Of a stretch of 64,000 nt of DNA, positions 16,489 through 25,124 are shown piece by piece; the first letter of the stretch is position 1, and each line of letters opens with the position of its first letter. The position numbers and the translations under genes were made by a program. The stretch comes from Elusimicrobia bacterium UBA5214 (GTDB lineage: Bacteria; Elusimicrobiota; UBA5214), in NCBI GenBank assembly GCA_002412545.1, contig DHVG01000002.1, positions 140,700 to 204,699 of the forward strand. Reading direction: 5' to 3'. The notes beneath the pieces were generated by a model, which was not told where the DNA came from, did not search any database, and was given only the letters and a program-made list of their open reading frames with translations.

Positions 16489-17772
16489 TTATTCTCTTAT
16501 CTGTCCTTTTCCAAAAACAATATATTTGGTTGAAGTAAGTTCATTAAGACCCATCGTCCCCCGGGCATGTAATTTTTGGGTAGAGATACCAATTTCCGAG
16601 CCAAACCCGAAGACACCACCGTCATGCAGACGGGTAGAAGCATTGTGAAATACCGCACTCGAGTCAACTTCCTGCAAAAATTTTTTTGCGGTTTCTTTAT
16701 TTTCGGTAACGATTGTTTCACTATGTCCGGAACCATACTTATTGATATGCTCAATTGCTTCCTCTACCGAATCAACAATTTTTATTGCTAAAATCAAAGT
16801 GAGATATTCTCGATACCAATCGTCCTCAGTGGCTGGTTTAACCTCAGGAATAATTTGTTGTGTCCTTGTGCAACCACGGAGTTCTACGCCGGCTTTTTTA
16901 TATTCCTCAATCATTAAGGGTAAGAATTTTTTGGCAATTTCTTGATGCACAAGTAATTTCTCCATTGCATTGCATACACCCGGACGCTGAACCTTAGCAT
17001 TATAACAGATTTTAATTGCCATCTCTATATTTGCTTCCTTATCTACATAAGTGTGACAGTTACCTTTACCATGAGCAAGAACCGGGACGGTCGCTTTCTC
17101 CCGAATTGCCCGAATCATTTCTTCACCACCACGGGGAATGACTAAATCAATATACTGGTCTAATTTAATTAACTCAGAAATTGCCTCCCGTTCAGTAGTT
17201 TCAATGAACTCAATACTTCCATCTGGAATACCATTTGCATAAGCAGTTTGTCCAATAATTTTTGCTAAGATTGTATTTGTCTTGATTGCTTCCGAACCAC
17301 CACGCAAAATTACCGCATTACCCGATTTCAAACATAGACCACTCGCTTCTATGGTAACATTGGGGCGGGATTCGTAAATCATTAAAATTACACCCAGCGG
17401 GACCGATACTTTCTGGATTTTTAATCCATTCGGTTCGGTTTTGTTTACCTTGAGCCCGCCGAAAGGTCTAGTCCATTCAGCAATAATTTTACCTACCGGG
17501 TCAGACAAATCAACAATTTCTTTTAGCCCCTTTACCATTTCACTAATTCTTTTTTCATTTAAAGTAAGACGGTCAATCAGTGCTGAAGAAAGATTTACCT
17601 TTTTAGCATTATTCAAATCAACTTGGTTAGCAGAGAGAATTTTTGTTTTTTCTTTCTTTAAAGCATCCGCTATTGCTAAAAGTGCCTTGTTCTTTATTTC
17701 AGTACTTAAATTTGCTAATTTCCGACAAGCACTTTTTGCCCTTTCTGCTTTTTTAATCAGTTCTTCTTTCAT
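16489..17772 (-). CDS. proA: Gamma-glutamyl phosphate reductase
   Basis: The 427-residue NADPH-dependent enzyme makes glutamate semialdehyde for proline synthesis. It is an aldehyde-dehydrogenase-fold protein with VPLGVILMIYESRPNVT, NAVILRGGSEA, VPRGGEEMI and the catalytic cysteine in RPGVCNAMEKLLVH. Length is normal. ATAGAGGAGA precedes the ATG. proB is not in the window, and proC is on the other strand at 5397. Confidence 0.95.
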   Translation of the reverse strand: MKEELIKKAERAKSACRKLANLSTEIKNKALLAIADALKKEKTKILSANQVDLNNAKKVNLSSALIDRLTLNEKRISEMVKGLKEIVDLSDPVGKIIAEWTRPFGGLKVNKTEPNGLKIQKVSVPLGVILMIYESRPNVTIEASGLCLKSGNAVILRGGSEAIKTNTILAKIIGQTAYANGIPDGSIEFIETTEREAISELIKLDQYIDLVIPRGGEEMIRAIREKATVPVLAHGKGNCHTYVDKEANIEMAIKICYNAKVQRPGVCNAMEKLLVHQEIAKKFLPLMIEEYKKAGVELRGCTRTQQIIPEVKPATEDDWYREYLTLILAIKIVDSVEEAIEHINKYGSGHSETIVTENKETAKKFLQEVDSSAVFHNASTRLHDGGVFGFGSEIGISTQKLHARGTMGLNELTSTKYIVFGKGQIRE

Positions 17773-17903
17773 TTTTCTCCTCTATCCGAAAACCAATTTG
17801 ACGCTGAAATTGTTACTTCTTTTTCGTTTAAGGTCACAACTTATGACCTTATATCCAGGAATAAAAAATTGTTTTCTTTTTAATTATCTCTGTGCTGATT
17901 TTA

Positions 17904-18431
17904 TCAATCTACACGAAAACCTATTTTCTTTTCAGGTTGCTTCGGTGGTGCCAGTAATTTATTTATAAGTTCAAAGACGACTTTAAATTGACGGTCATAT
18001 TTCTTTTCCATTTCTTCAATTTTTCTTTTCAAATCTTCGTGTGTTGATAATATCCGTCTCAATTTTGCAAAAGTTCTCATAATCTGGATGTTCACATAGA
18101 TAGCTCTTTTGCTATTTAATACACTGGAAAGCATAGCCACACCCTGCTCAGTAAAGGCGTAAGGGAGATATCCTCCTAAACTCCTTTTTGATGGTATCAC
18201 ATTTTGTGATACCAAGATTTCTGCTTCTTCCTTAGTAAGTTTTAACATAAAGTCTTCCGGAAAACGGTCTTTATTTCTTTTTACCTGTTGTCTTAGAGCG
18301 ATAGGTTTTACTCCGTAGAGTTCTGCAATGTGCCGGTCTAAAATTACATTTAATCCTTTTATTAAAAAGATTTTATTTTCTATTCTTTCTTGTGGAACTA
18401 TTTCTTGAATTGTGCTTTCATCTTTTTTCAT
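17904..18431 (-). CDS. ORF6N domain protein
   Basis: The 175-residue protein starts at ATG 18429-18431 with AGGTGA five bases upstream. Residues about 20-110 are a standard ORF6N DNA-binding domain (IFLIKGLNVILDRHIAELYGVKPIALRQQVKRNKDRFPEDFMLKL, TEQGVAMLSSVLNSKRAIYVNIQIMRTF), followed by a coiled-coil region (LKRKIEEMEKKYDRQFKVVFELINKLL). ORF6N proteins come from phages and mobile elements but occur often as single chromosomal genes; the role is unknown. It is the downstream edge of the accessory block that includes the restriction enzyme. Confidence 0.85.
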   Translation of the reverse strand: MKKDESTIQEIVPQERIENKIFLIKGLNVILDRHIAELYGVKPIALRQQVKRNKDRFPEDFMLKLTKEEAEILVSQNVIPSKRSLGGYLPYAFTEQGVAMLSSVLNSKRAIYVNIQIMRTFAKLRRILSTHEDLKRKIEEMEKKYDRQFKVVFELINKLLAPPKQPEKKIGFRVD

Positions 18432-18547
18432 TTTTTTCACCTGACAATGGTTCGGCATTGCTCACCACGGTAAAGGGATTGAACCGTTTTTTAATTCCTC
18501 CGTCCCAATTCTCCCTGTTCAATGTTTATTCCGTAAAGCGTAGAAGC

Positions 18548-18573
18548 GTAGCCGGCCCTTAAGGGTCGGCTAC
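18548..18573. repeat. Perfect-stem palindrome in the gap before the HEPN-like gene
   Basis: GTAGCCG(G/A)CCCTT and its complement form a 13-bp near-perfect stem with essentially no loop. The 200-base gap around it has no other reading frame of note. It could be part of a small repeat element or act as a terminator on the plus strand (CTCTTTTC follows). Confidence 0.5.
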
Positions 18574-18658
18574 CTCTTTTCCGTCACAGTTGTCAAGTAG
18601 CGTCCCCTTTTCGTTAATTCCCTCTGTCCCAATTTCCTATTTTTTGATAGTCTAAAAG

Positions 18659-19186
18659 TCATTCCAATTGTTCATATTTATCTGTCCATTCCATGGGTAC
18701 GGGCGGCATTTTTGCTTGTTTGTCTATAACATCAATAACTTTTTCCGTATCCTCCACAAAATTTCTAGCATTGTCTAGAGTACATAATTTTTCCCATCTT
18801 GTTAAAGGTGAATTCTCAGAAGTGCTTTCTATTTCTTCAGTTCTCGAGTGTACTAATTTGTTTCTCAGTTTAAATATCAAATCGAATGATTGGAATGGTC
18901 GCTTACTGTTGTCAACTTGAAAATGTAATTTTTCACAGATAATTTTAAGTTTTGCTTTTGGAGACAATGACCTCTCTAAGTCAGCCCAACATTTGAAATT
19001 TAGATTGCCTAAATGATTCAAATAACTTTCTAATGTAAAAGCACAAAAAAGACAAGTAGCCATAATTTTATATGTTTGCCCGGCCATATCATTTGACAAT
19101 TCCAAAAAATGTTTTGACGCTGTTAATAACCATTTGTATGTATAAATAATTCTGCTGGTTCTACAAGTTCTTTTCATTATCTCCAT
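18659..19186 (-). CDS. HEPN-like hypothetical protein
   Basis: This 175-residue, all-helical-looking protein is not one I recognise. RNKLVHSR near residue 114 is the RX4H signature of HEPN domains, many of which are RNases or toxin-antitoxin components; FTLESYLNHLG is also seen in HEPN-type proteins. It lies downstream of a single-chain restriction-modification gene, which fits a defence role, but no partner antitoxin (MNT or similar) is adjacent. HEPN assignment is inferred. Confidence 0.5.
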   Translation of the reverse strand: MEIMKRTCRTSRIIYTYKWLLTASKHFLELSNDMAGQTYKIMATCLFCAFTLESYLNHLGNLNFKCWADLERSLSPKAKLKIICEKLHFQVDNSKRPFQSFDLIFKLRNKLVHSRTEEIESTSENSPLTRWEKLCTLDNARNFVEDTEKVIDVIDKQAKMPPVPMEWTDKYEQLE

Positions 19187-19236
19187 AGTTTTCCCCTAAA
19201 ATCATTTTTTCTACTTCTTGTTTGCTTGACAATTTT

Positions 19237-19452
19237 TTAATTCCCTCTGATCTGTAATATTTGGATTATAATAAAAATAATTTGGATAATACCAAGAAAA
19301 ATCATGGCTCCTGATAAATAACTGCTTTTACAATTGAATTTATCTATTGATTCTCGTAAGCGTATAATTAATTCTGCTAAAGATTTTTGACTTTGTTCTA
19401 AACTTCCCCATGTAGTTCCTTTAATTATTTTACTATCACTTTCATTGTTCAT
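19237..19452 (-). CDS. Small single-pass membrane protein
   Basis: The 71-residue protein has an amphipathic N-terminal helix (SLEQSQKSLAELIIRLRESI) and a hydrophobic C-terminal helix (AMIFLGIIQIIFIIIQIL). I do not recognise a family. It lies between two accessory genes, 50 bases upstream of the HEPN-like gene, and may be a partner of it. Confidence 0.45.
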   Translation of the reverse strand: MNNESDSKIIKGTTWGSLEQSQKSLAELIIRLRESIDKFNCKSSYLSGAMIFLGIIQIIFIIIQILQIRGN

Positions 19453-19620
19453 AGTTTACCCCTCCCGAAATTATATTTTCAACTTTTTGTTTAGCTTCGG
19501 ATAAAAGTTCTTTTGTTTTTATGCGTGCTTCGTGTGATTGGCGAAAACTGGCAACAGAGTCAACAAGTGTCCTTTTTCCCGAAAAACTTGCTTATAAATA
19601 GATATATATAACAATCCCAT

Positions 19621-19959
19621 TTATGAGTATCTTTCTTCTTGTCCAGTATGCAATTCAGGAGAATAAAGCTCGTATGTTGATAAATGGTGTTCATACCTCA
19701 CTAATTTTTCTTTTTCCAGTTGATACAATATATAGTCAAGTTCGTCAGTCGGTATATCCGAGAATGCCTGGGCTATCTCCTCACGAGAAAACACTCTGGT
19801 TCCCGGTACTTTTTGTTGTTCTTTCCTCAGCCAATTGAGAACGCTTAGTTTTCTTTTTTCCTTTCTTCCTACAAACCATTTCCATAATAACTTGTAAAGT
19901 AGATTGATAATTTTTCCTTTCACTTTTCTATTTTTCCACTTTCGGATAAATGCCGTCAA
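19621..19959 (-). CDS. Hypothetical winged-helix-like small protein
   Basis: The 112-residue protein has a very basic N-terminus (RKWKNRKVKGK) followed by a helix-rich segment, TRVFSREEIAQAFSDIPTDELDYILYQLEKEKLVRYEHHLSTYEL, that reads like a winged helix. It overlaps the end of the restriction-modification gene by 32 bases, so it is translationally linked to it. A regulator or accessory subunit is possible; function is unknown. Confidence 0.5.
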   Translation of the reverse strand: MTAFIRKWKNRKVKGKIINLLYKLLWKWFVGRKEKRKLSVLNWLRKEQQKVPGTRVFSREEIAQAFSDIPTDELDYILYQLEKEKLVRYEHHLSTYELYSPELHTGQEERYS

Positions 19960-22900
19960 TTAGTTTCTGGACTTCAATTGTCTTTTGAAGAGCGGTGACA
20001 ATCTTGCAATAAGGTTTTATGTCGTTAAGTGTAGTTCCTATCTTGTCCTTCAGCCATTTATCACAAACTTGATAACCTCCGATTTGGTATTTCCAGATTT
20101 CTGGTTTTATGCCTTCAAAATATTGTTCATTATTTATATAAACTCGTCCTTTTTCATATTTTACTTTTTCAATTTTGTAATTTCCTTTACCTTGAAATTT
20201 AGCAACCGGTGGGTCGAGTTCCGCTGATTTAAGTAAATGTAAGTCAACCAGCCTTTTTCCATATTCAGCCATTTTACTGAAAAGTTTGTAATCTTTCGTT
20301 AAAGGAATTCTCGGGAAATCCATCTTTAGAAACTCGGCGTATCTTGTTCGGTAGATATTTGAGTAAAGAATAGCATAAACATAAAAGAAGATTTGTTCCG
20401 GAGACGGTATTTTTTTAAACTCTTTGGTTAATTGTTCGACTATTTCCGGAGAGAGGTTCGGTTTTTTTGCTCCGTAATCTGCTTGTGGTTCAAAGAGCAT
20501 TATAACACTGCCTAAAGACCGTTTTTTAGGATTATCCTTTTTTTCTTGATATAGGTAAAGAGGGAAAAGGTAATTTATATCAAGGGCAGTAATAGATGTT
20601 GCACCTGCAACAACTTTATCTGTAACAAAGGCATATCTCCAATCTTCTACACTTCTTGACCGTCTAATGGTAATTAAACCTAAATTTTCTCCTGCCAGCA
20701 TATGGTACATAATTTCTGGACGGGGCATACAATGAAAACCACGGGATTTGCCGGTGTAATAGGTATATCTTATATCAAAAGGTCGGTATAAAATTGGTAC
20801 TATTTTCTTTTTGTCTAATCCACTTTCTTCTAAATCCTTCTGAGCCAGTTCAACTTTCCAATCTCTTGCGTCTTTACCAAGGCTGTAAGCCTGCCTTGCC
20901 AATTCCGGATCAAGTTTTGAAAAGTTTAAAATAGTTTGCCAAACTTCTTCCGGTTTCCATTTGATAGTCAAATTGTCCCTCGCCGTAACTATCCCTACAC
21001 TGTTAGCAAGAAAGATGTCAGTTATCTTTGGATATGAGTAGTATAACTTGAAAAGTTTTCTTTCCGTTGGAATAAAACGATAAAAAAACTCCGATTTTAG
21101 TGATATTTTTTGCCATTTAGTTGTTTTTATATCATTTTTCAAAAGCCAATCATACTTTTTTTCCTGCAATCCCCAAAGGTCTGAATGATGAACTTCGCAC
21201 TCTCTCTTTTCATCTTTCTTTTTTATGAAAAGGGCAATCGCTACTCCCTGTCGAATATCAAAGACATTTCCATCTTTAGACCCGTCAGGACATTTCCCTT
21301 TTTCTTTCGTAATATTGCCATGCAAATCTAAAATATAAATTTCATTGAAACTATTCATCAGGGATTGTCGCATTCCTCTAAAAGTTGGATTATCCAGATA
21401 ACTATGATTGGTAATAAATCCTAAAATTCCTTCACCTGCTTGGTCAATTTTCCACTGGGCAAAACGAATGAATTTTACATAATCATCTTGTAGCCATTTA
21501 GGATTTTTTTCGCCAAGCGGTTTACCATCCACCTGATAGTAAACTTTAATTTCTTTTGAAATCCATTCACCTACATTATAGGAATGTCCCGAATAAGGCG
21601 GATTGCCAAAAATAACTAAAATTGGTGTTTCCTTTTTTACCTTGCCTGCCAAATGAGATTCCTCAGAAAGGGAAACCATACCCGGAAGTTCGGTCTGGGC
21701 GAGTTCTTCCATTTCCAAAGTATTGGTTAGATAGAGTTTAAACCGGTCGTCATCCTTGAGTTCGTAGCCGAGTTCTTCTAAGAGAAAAGACATTTTGAGG
21801 TGTCCTACTGCGTAAGGTGCCATCATCAATTCAAAAGCATAAAAATTTTTGAGGATATGTTCTCTGATAAGATTTTCTTTTCCACCTTCTCCATATTTGT
21901 GAACAAATTCATTTACTACTAATTTAGATGCTTCTGCTAAAAAAGTAAGTGTTCCTGCCGCAGGGTCCAAAACGGTAACTAATTCGCTTGCAAATCCATC
22001 CTTTCTATTAAAATGTTCCTTCAAAATACGATGCAAAGAACGAACGATATAAGATACGACGGGTTCTGGTGTGTAATATACGCCCCTCTTTTCTCTTGTT
22101 TGTGGGTCATATTCAGCCAAGAAGGTTTCATAAAAGTGGACAATTGGGTCTTTACCTTTGCCTTCATGAAAATATTTGTGAAGGATATTTTTTACATCAG
22201 TAACTGCTAATACTTCTGAAATATCATCAATAATCCATTCCATTTGTTGGGAAGGTTTACCCAGTGAAATAAAATGAAAAACATCCCTTAGAATACCTAT
22301 AGTTGGTGGAATCTTATCGTAGGCAAGTTTTCTATTAAACTCGTTTTCTGAACGAGTTCGGGCAGCAAAAAGTCCGTAGGTAATGGTTTGGGAATAAAGG
22401 TCAGCAAAATCCTCTTTTGTAAGACCACTTATTAGATATTTTCTGAATGCTTCATAAAATCCTAAAATAAATCCTTTTCCTATTTCTTCTTCTTCTTTTA
22501 GTTCTTGGGCAACGACTTCGTCTCTAAGGAAACGTGTCCTATTTGCTAATTCAATTGCTAGTGTTTTAGCATCATAAACCTTTGGCAAAGAAAAAGAAAA
22601 GAATTTCTCAAGCAGTTTAACAAAATCCTGTTCTTTTTCAACAGGTGGCACTGTTTTAAGTTTATGAACAATAAAGGGTCTACCAATAAGAACTTTATCT
22701 ATTAAAGTACCGTTGTGATAACGTCTGAATTCAAAAAAGTTAGTTAATATAAGATTGGGGAAGGTATGCCGATAGCGTTTTAACTGTTCCGTTTCTTCTG
22801 TCTGGTCTAAATCCTCGTTCTTTGGTTCCTTGGCTTCAATATACCCAACGATATGCTGACTTCCATCCCAGACCCTGAAGTCAGGATTACCGGCTTCAGT

Positions 22901-23053
22901 TTTCTTTGGTAGAGTGGTAATATGGATATTTTTTTTGCCGACCGATTCTATATATTCCTGTAGTAATCCTTCAAGGATTGAGTAGTAACTCTCTTCCCTT
23001 GCGTCTCCATGTTGGGCAACTCCAAAGATTTTTTCTAAATATGCTTTCAACAT
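19928..23053 (-). CDS. Single-chain type IIG/ISP-like restriction-modification enzyme
   Basis: The 1041-residue protein combines three parts. An N-terminal PD-(D/E)XK nuclease has D58 in GNPDFRVW and E73-x-K75 in GYIEAK. A middle gamma-class adenine methyltransferase has motif X/I (GVYYTPEPVVSYIVRSL, LDPAAGTLTFLAEAS near residue 360) and the catalytic FGNPPYSGHSYN near residue 481. A long C-terminal part would read DNA sequence. No SF2 helicase motifs are visible, so it fits type IIG better than true type ISP. It starts 10 bases after pdxA in the same direction, an odd position for a defence gene, and is followed by the accessory small genes. Confidence 0.85.
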   Translation of the reverse strand: MLKAYLEKIFGVAQHGDAREESYYSILEGLLQEYIESVGKKNIHITTLPKKTEAGNPDFRVWDGSQHIVGYIEAKEPKNEDLDQTEETEQLKRYRHTFPNLILTNFFEFRRYHNGTLIDKVLIGRPFIVHKLKTVPPVEKEQDFVKLLEKFFSFSLPKVYDAKTLAIELANRTRFLRDEVVAQELKEEEEIGKGFILGFYEAFRKYLISGLTKEDFADLYSQTITYGLFAARTRSENEFNRKLAYDKIPPTIGILRDVFHFISLGKPSQQMEWIIDDISEVLAVTDVKNILHKYFHEGKGKDPIVHFYETFLAEYDPQTREKRGVYYTPEPVVSYIVRSLHRILKEHFNRKDGFASELVTVLDPAAGTLTFLAEASKLVVNEFVHKYGEGGKENLIREHILKNFYAFELMMAPYAVGHLKMSFLLEELGYELKDDDRFKLYLTNTLEMEELAQTELPGMVSLSEESHLAGKVKKETPILVIFGNPPYSGHSYNVGEWISKEIKVYYQVDGKPLGEKNPKWLQDDYVKFIRFAQWKIDQAGEGILGFITNHSYLDNPTFRGMRQSLMNSFNEIYILDLHGNITKEKGKCPDGSKDGNVFDIRQGVAIALFIKKKDEKRECEVHHSDLWGLQEKKYDWLLKNDIKTTKWQKISLKSEFFYRFIPTERKLFKLYYSYPKITDIFLANSVGIVTARDNLTIKWKPEEVWQTILNFSKLDPELARQAYSLGKDARDWKVELAQKDLEESGLDKKKIVPILYRPFDIRYTYYTGKSRGFHCMPRPEIMYHMLAGENLGLITIRRSRSVEDWRYAFVTDKVVAGATSITALDINYLFPLYLYQEKKDNPKKRSLGSVIMLFEPQADYGAKKPNLSPEIVEQLTKEFKKIPSPEQIFFYVYAILYSNIYRTRYAEFLKMDFPRIPLTKDYKLFSKMAEYGKRLVDLHLLKSAELDPPVAKFQGKGNYKIEKVKYEKGRVYINNEQYFEGIKPEIWKYQIGGYQVCDKWLKDKIGTTLNDIKPYCKIVTALQKTIEVQKLIDGIYPKVEK

Positions 23054-23063
23054 TTTATTCTTT

Positions 23064-24059
23064 TCAATGTTTAGTTTTCTTTTTTTCCCTCTCTCTTAAA
23101 CACATCTCAGCAGCGAGTTTAACTGCGGAGAACATCGGGCGTGCGTCAGCGAGATTTTTACCGGCAATGTCAAAAGCAGTGCCGTGTCCGGGTGAAGTGC
23201 GAATGAAGGGCAAACCAAGGGTAACATTGACTAAAGAATAAGGGTCAAGCAGTTTTAGAGGTATCATTGCCTGGTCGTGATACATTACAATAATTAAATC
23301 ATATTTTTTCCACCACTGGAAAACCGTATCTGCCGGTAAAGGACCTGTAACTTGCAACTTGTAACCTGTAACTTGTTTGATTGCCGGGATGATTATCTCT
23401 TTTTCTTCCTTACCGAGAACTCCGCCTTCGCCGCGGTGCGGATTTAAGGCACAAACCGCAATTCTTAGTTTAGCAATAGAGAAATATTTTTCTAATGCTT
23501 TGGCTCCAAGTTTAATTGCCAAAATAATTTTTTCTTTAGTTAAACTATTAGCGACATCTTTTAAAGGTAAATGCCGGGTAACCATTGCTACTTTAAGTTT
23601 TTTGTTCACCATCAGCATAAGCAAATTCTTTTTCCCGGTTAATTCAGCAAGGATTTCGGTATGTCCGGAATAATTCAATCCGGCACGGTTTAATGCTTCT
23701 TTAGATATCGGTGCAGTAACCAAACCGTCCACCTGTCCATTCTGCACCAATTCTACTGCTTTTTTGATATATTCATAACTTAATTGTCCATACTCAGAGT
23801 TAGTCATACCGAAGTTTAGTTTCCTAATCTTGCCGATATTGATTAATTCAAATTCTCTATTGGAAACGACTGGAGGGTATTTTTTAAGATAAAAGTCTAA
23901 AACTGATTTTGTACCGATAACTACCGGTTGGCAAATTTGGTAAACTTCTTTCTTGGCAAGTGTTTTGATGACTATTTCCGGACCGATACCTGCAGGGTCA
24001 CCGATTGTGATTGCAAGAGACGGCTTTTTACTCAATTTCGCTAATTTTGATTGTAGCAT
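23064..24059 (-). CDS. pdxA: 4-Hydroxythreonine-4-phosphate dehydrogenase
   Basis: The up to 331-residue enzyme acts in DXP-dependent PLP synthesis. SLAITIGDPAGIGPEI, APISKEAL, GHTEIL, the metal-binding histidine in MYHDQAMIPLK and GLPFIRTSPGHGTAFDIAG are diagnostic. The start may be ATG 24059 or the TTG at 24035 (MSKKPSLAITIGDP), since the first overlaps surA by 32 bases. A heptamer array at 23345-23376 encodes VTGYKLQVTG before the conserved PLPADTVF. The surA-pdxA order is the same as in Escherichia coli. Confidence 0.93.
   Translation of the reverse strand: MLQSKLAKLSKKPSLAITIGDPAGIGPEIVIKTLAKKEVYQICQPVVIGTKSVLDFYLKKYPPVVSNREFELINIGKIRKLNFGMTNSEYGQLSYEYIKKAVELVQNGQVDGLVTAPISKEALNRAGLNYSGHTEILAELTGKKNLLMLMVNKKLKVAMVTRHLPLKDVANSLTKEKIILAIKLGAKALEKYFSIAKLRIAVCALNPHRGEGGVLGKEEKEIIIPAIKQVTGYKLQVTGPLPADTVFQWWKKYDLIIVMYHDQAMIPLKLLDPYSLVNVTLGLPFIRTSPGHGTAFDIAGKNLADARPMFSAVKLAAEMCLREREKKKTKH
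23345..23376. repeat. Heptamer array inside pdxA
   Basis: Four and a half units of the type (C/T)TG(T/C)AAC are in frame, giving VTGYKLQVTG. Confidence 0.75.
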
Positions 24060-25098
24060 TACTCCTTAATTGTTTTAAGAAATCCTGATATATTTTTTCT
24101 GCTTTACTCCGATAGAGATACTCTTGTAACTCTTCCTTCACTTCGCTATAAGTGAGTTTACTTTTTGCTTTTTTCTCTTCACATTTGATTAAATGATAAC
24201 CAAAATCAGTCTCCACAATATCGCTTACTTCGCCCACCGGTAAGGAAAAGGCAACTTTTTCAAATTCGGGAACCATATCGCCGTGGACAAAAAAACCGAG
24301 GTCGCCGCCTTGTTCTTTACTTCCCGGGTCTTCAGAATATTTTCGTGCTAATTCACTGAAATCTTCACCGTTTTTAATCTTTTGTTGGATTTCTTTGATT
24401 TTGTTCAGTGCAGTTGTCTTATCCTGCATACTGGCATTTTTTTCTACCCGAATAAGAATATGTCTCACTCGGACACGTTCAGCAGTGCGCCGCTGAAAGA
24501 ATTTGGCTAAACTGGCAATTTCATTTTCTTCTTCAGCGGATAGATTTGGGTCTTGTTTCCCGTCAATTTGGTCAACAATTTTATCGTACAATTTTGTAGT
24601 TTCTTCTTCTTTGGGTACCCCCACTTTCGCTTTTATTTCTAAATCAATAAGTTTAATCACCATCAATTGGTCCTGGATTCTTTTTTCAAAATCAGTTTCA
24701 GTTAAAGATTGTTTTTTTAATTCGGTTTGGAAATCTTCCGGGTTAGGGAAACGTTTTTTTACTTCGTTGACCCCATCCTCAATCTCTCTTTTGGCAACCA
24801 CAATTTTGCGTTTCTTTGTCTCCTGAAGTAAGATTTTTTCGTCAATCATCTGATTGAGGACATCTTTTTTTAACTGACGGATTTTTTCCGTAGTTTGTTC
24901 ACTTGCCGGGGTTAAAAGTTTATATTGTTCAACTAATGGCTGGACATTTTTTTCTAACTCGGAGAGAAGGATTGCCTCACCATTAACCATAGCGATAGTT
25001 TTATTTACCACCGTTTTCTCTTGAGCAAGGACTGACTGAGTCAGTAACCAATAACCGATAACCAGTAACCAATAACCGAATTTCAAGGATTTCTTCAT
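24028..25098 (-). CDS. SurA-like periplasmic peptidyl-prolyl isomerase/chaperone
   Basis: The 356-residue exported protein has a SurA N-terminal chaperone domain (NKTIAMVNGEAILLSELEKN, DEKILLQE) and one parvulin domain (about residues 210-320: ERVRVRHILIRVEKNASMQDKTTALNKI, FSELARKYSEDPGSKEQGGDLGFF, FEKVAFSLPVGEVSDIVETDFGYHLIKC). It assists folding of outer-membrane proteins. The signal peptide core, GYWLLVIGYWLL, is a heptamer array (25041-25080). It lies between mfd and pdxA, overlapping the latter. Confidence 0.9.
   Translation of the reverse strand: MKKSLKFGYWLLVIGYWLLTQSVLAQEKTVVNKTIAMVNGEAILLSELEKNVQPLVEQYKLLTPASEQTTEKIRQLKKDVLNQMIDEKILLQETKKRKIVVAKREIEDGVNEVKKRFPNPEDFQTELKKQSLTETDFEKRIQDQLMVIKLIDLEIKAKVGVPKEEETTKLYDKIVDQIDGKQDPNLSAEEENEIASLAKFFQRRTAERVRVRHILIRVEKNASMQDKTTALNKIKEIQQKIKNGEDFSELARKYSEDPGSKEQGGDLGFFVHGDMVPEFEKVAFSLPVGEVSDIVETDFGYHLIKCEEKKAKSKLTYSEVKEELQEYLYRSKAEKIYQDFLKQLRSNATIKISEIE
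25041..25080. repeat. Heptamer array forming the SurA signal-peptide core
   Basis: On the coding strand five units of GGTTANT (GGTTATT, GGTTACT) run without interruption; 21 bases give the seven-residue period GYWLLVI. The PstS signal peptide is built from the same heptamer. Confidence 0.85.
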
Positions 25099-25124
25099 AT
25101 TTCCTTTCCTCTTTTCATAATTAT

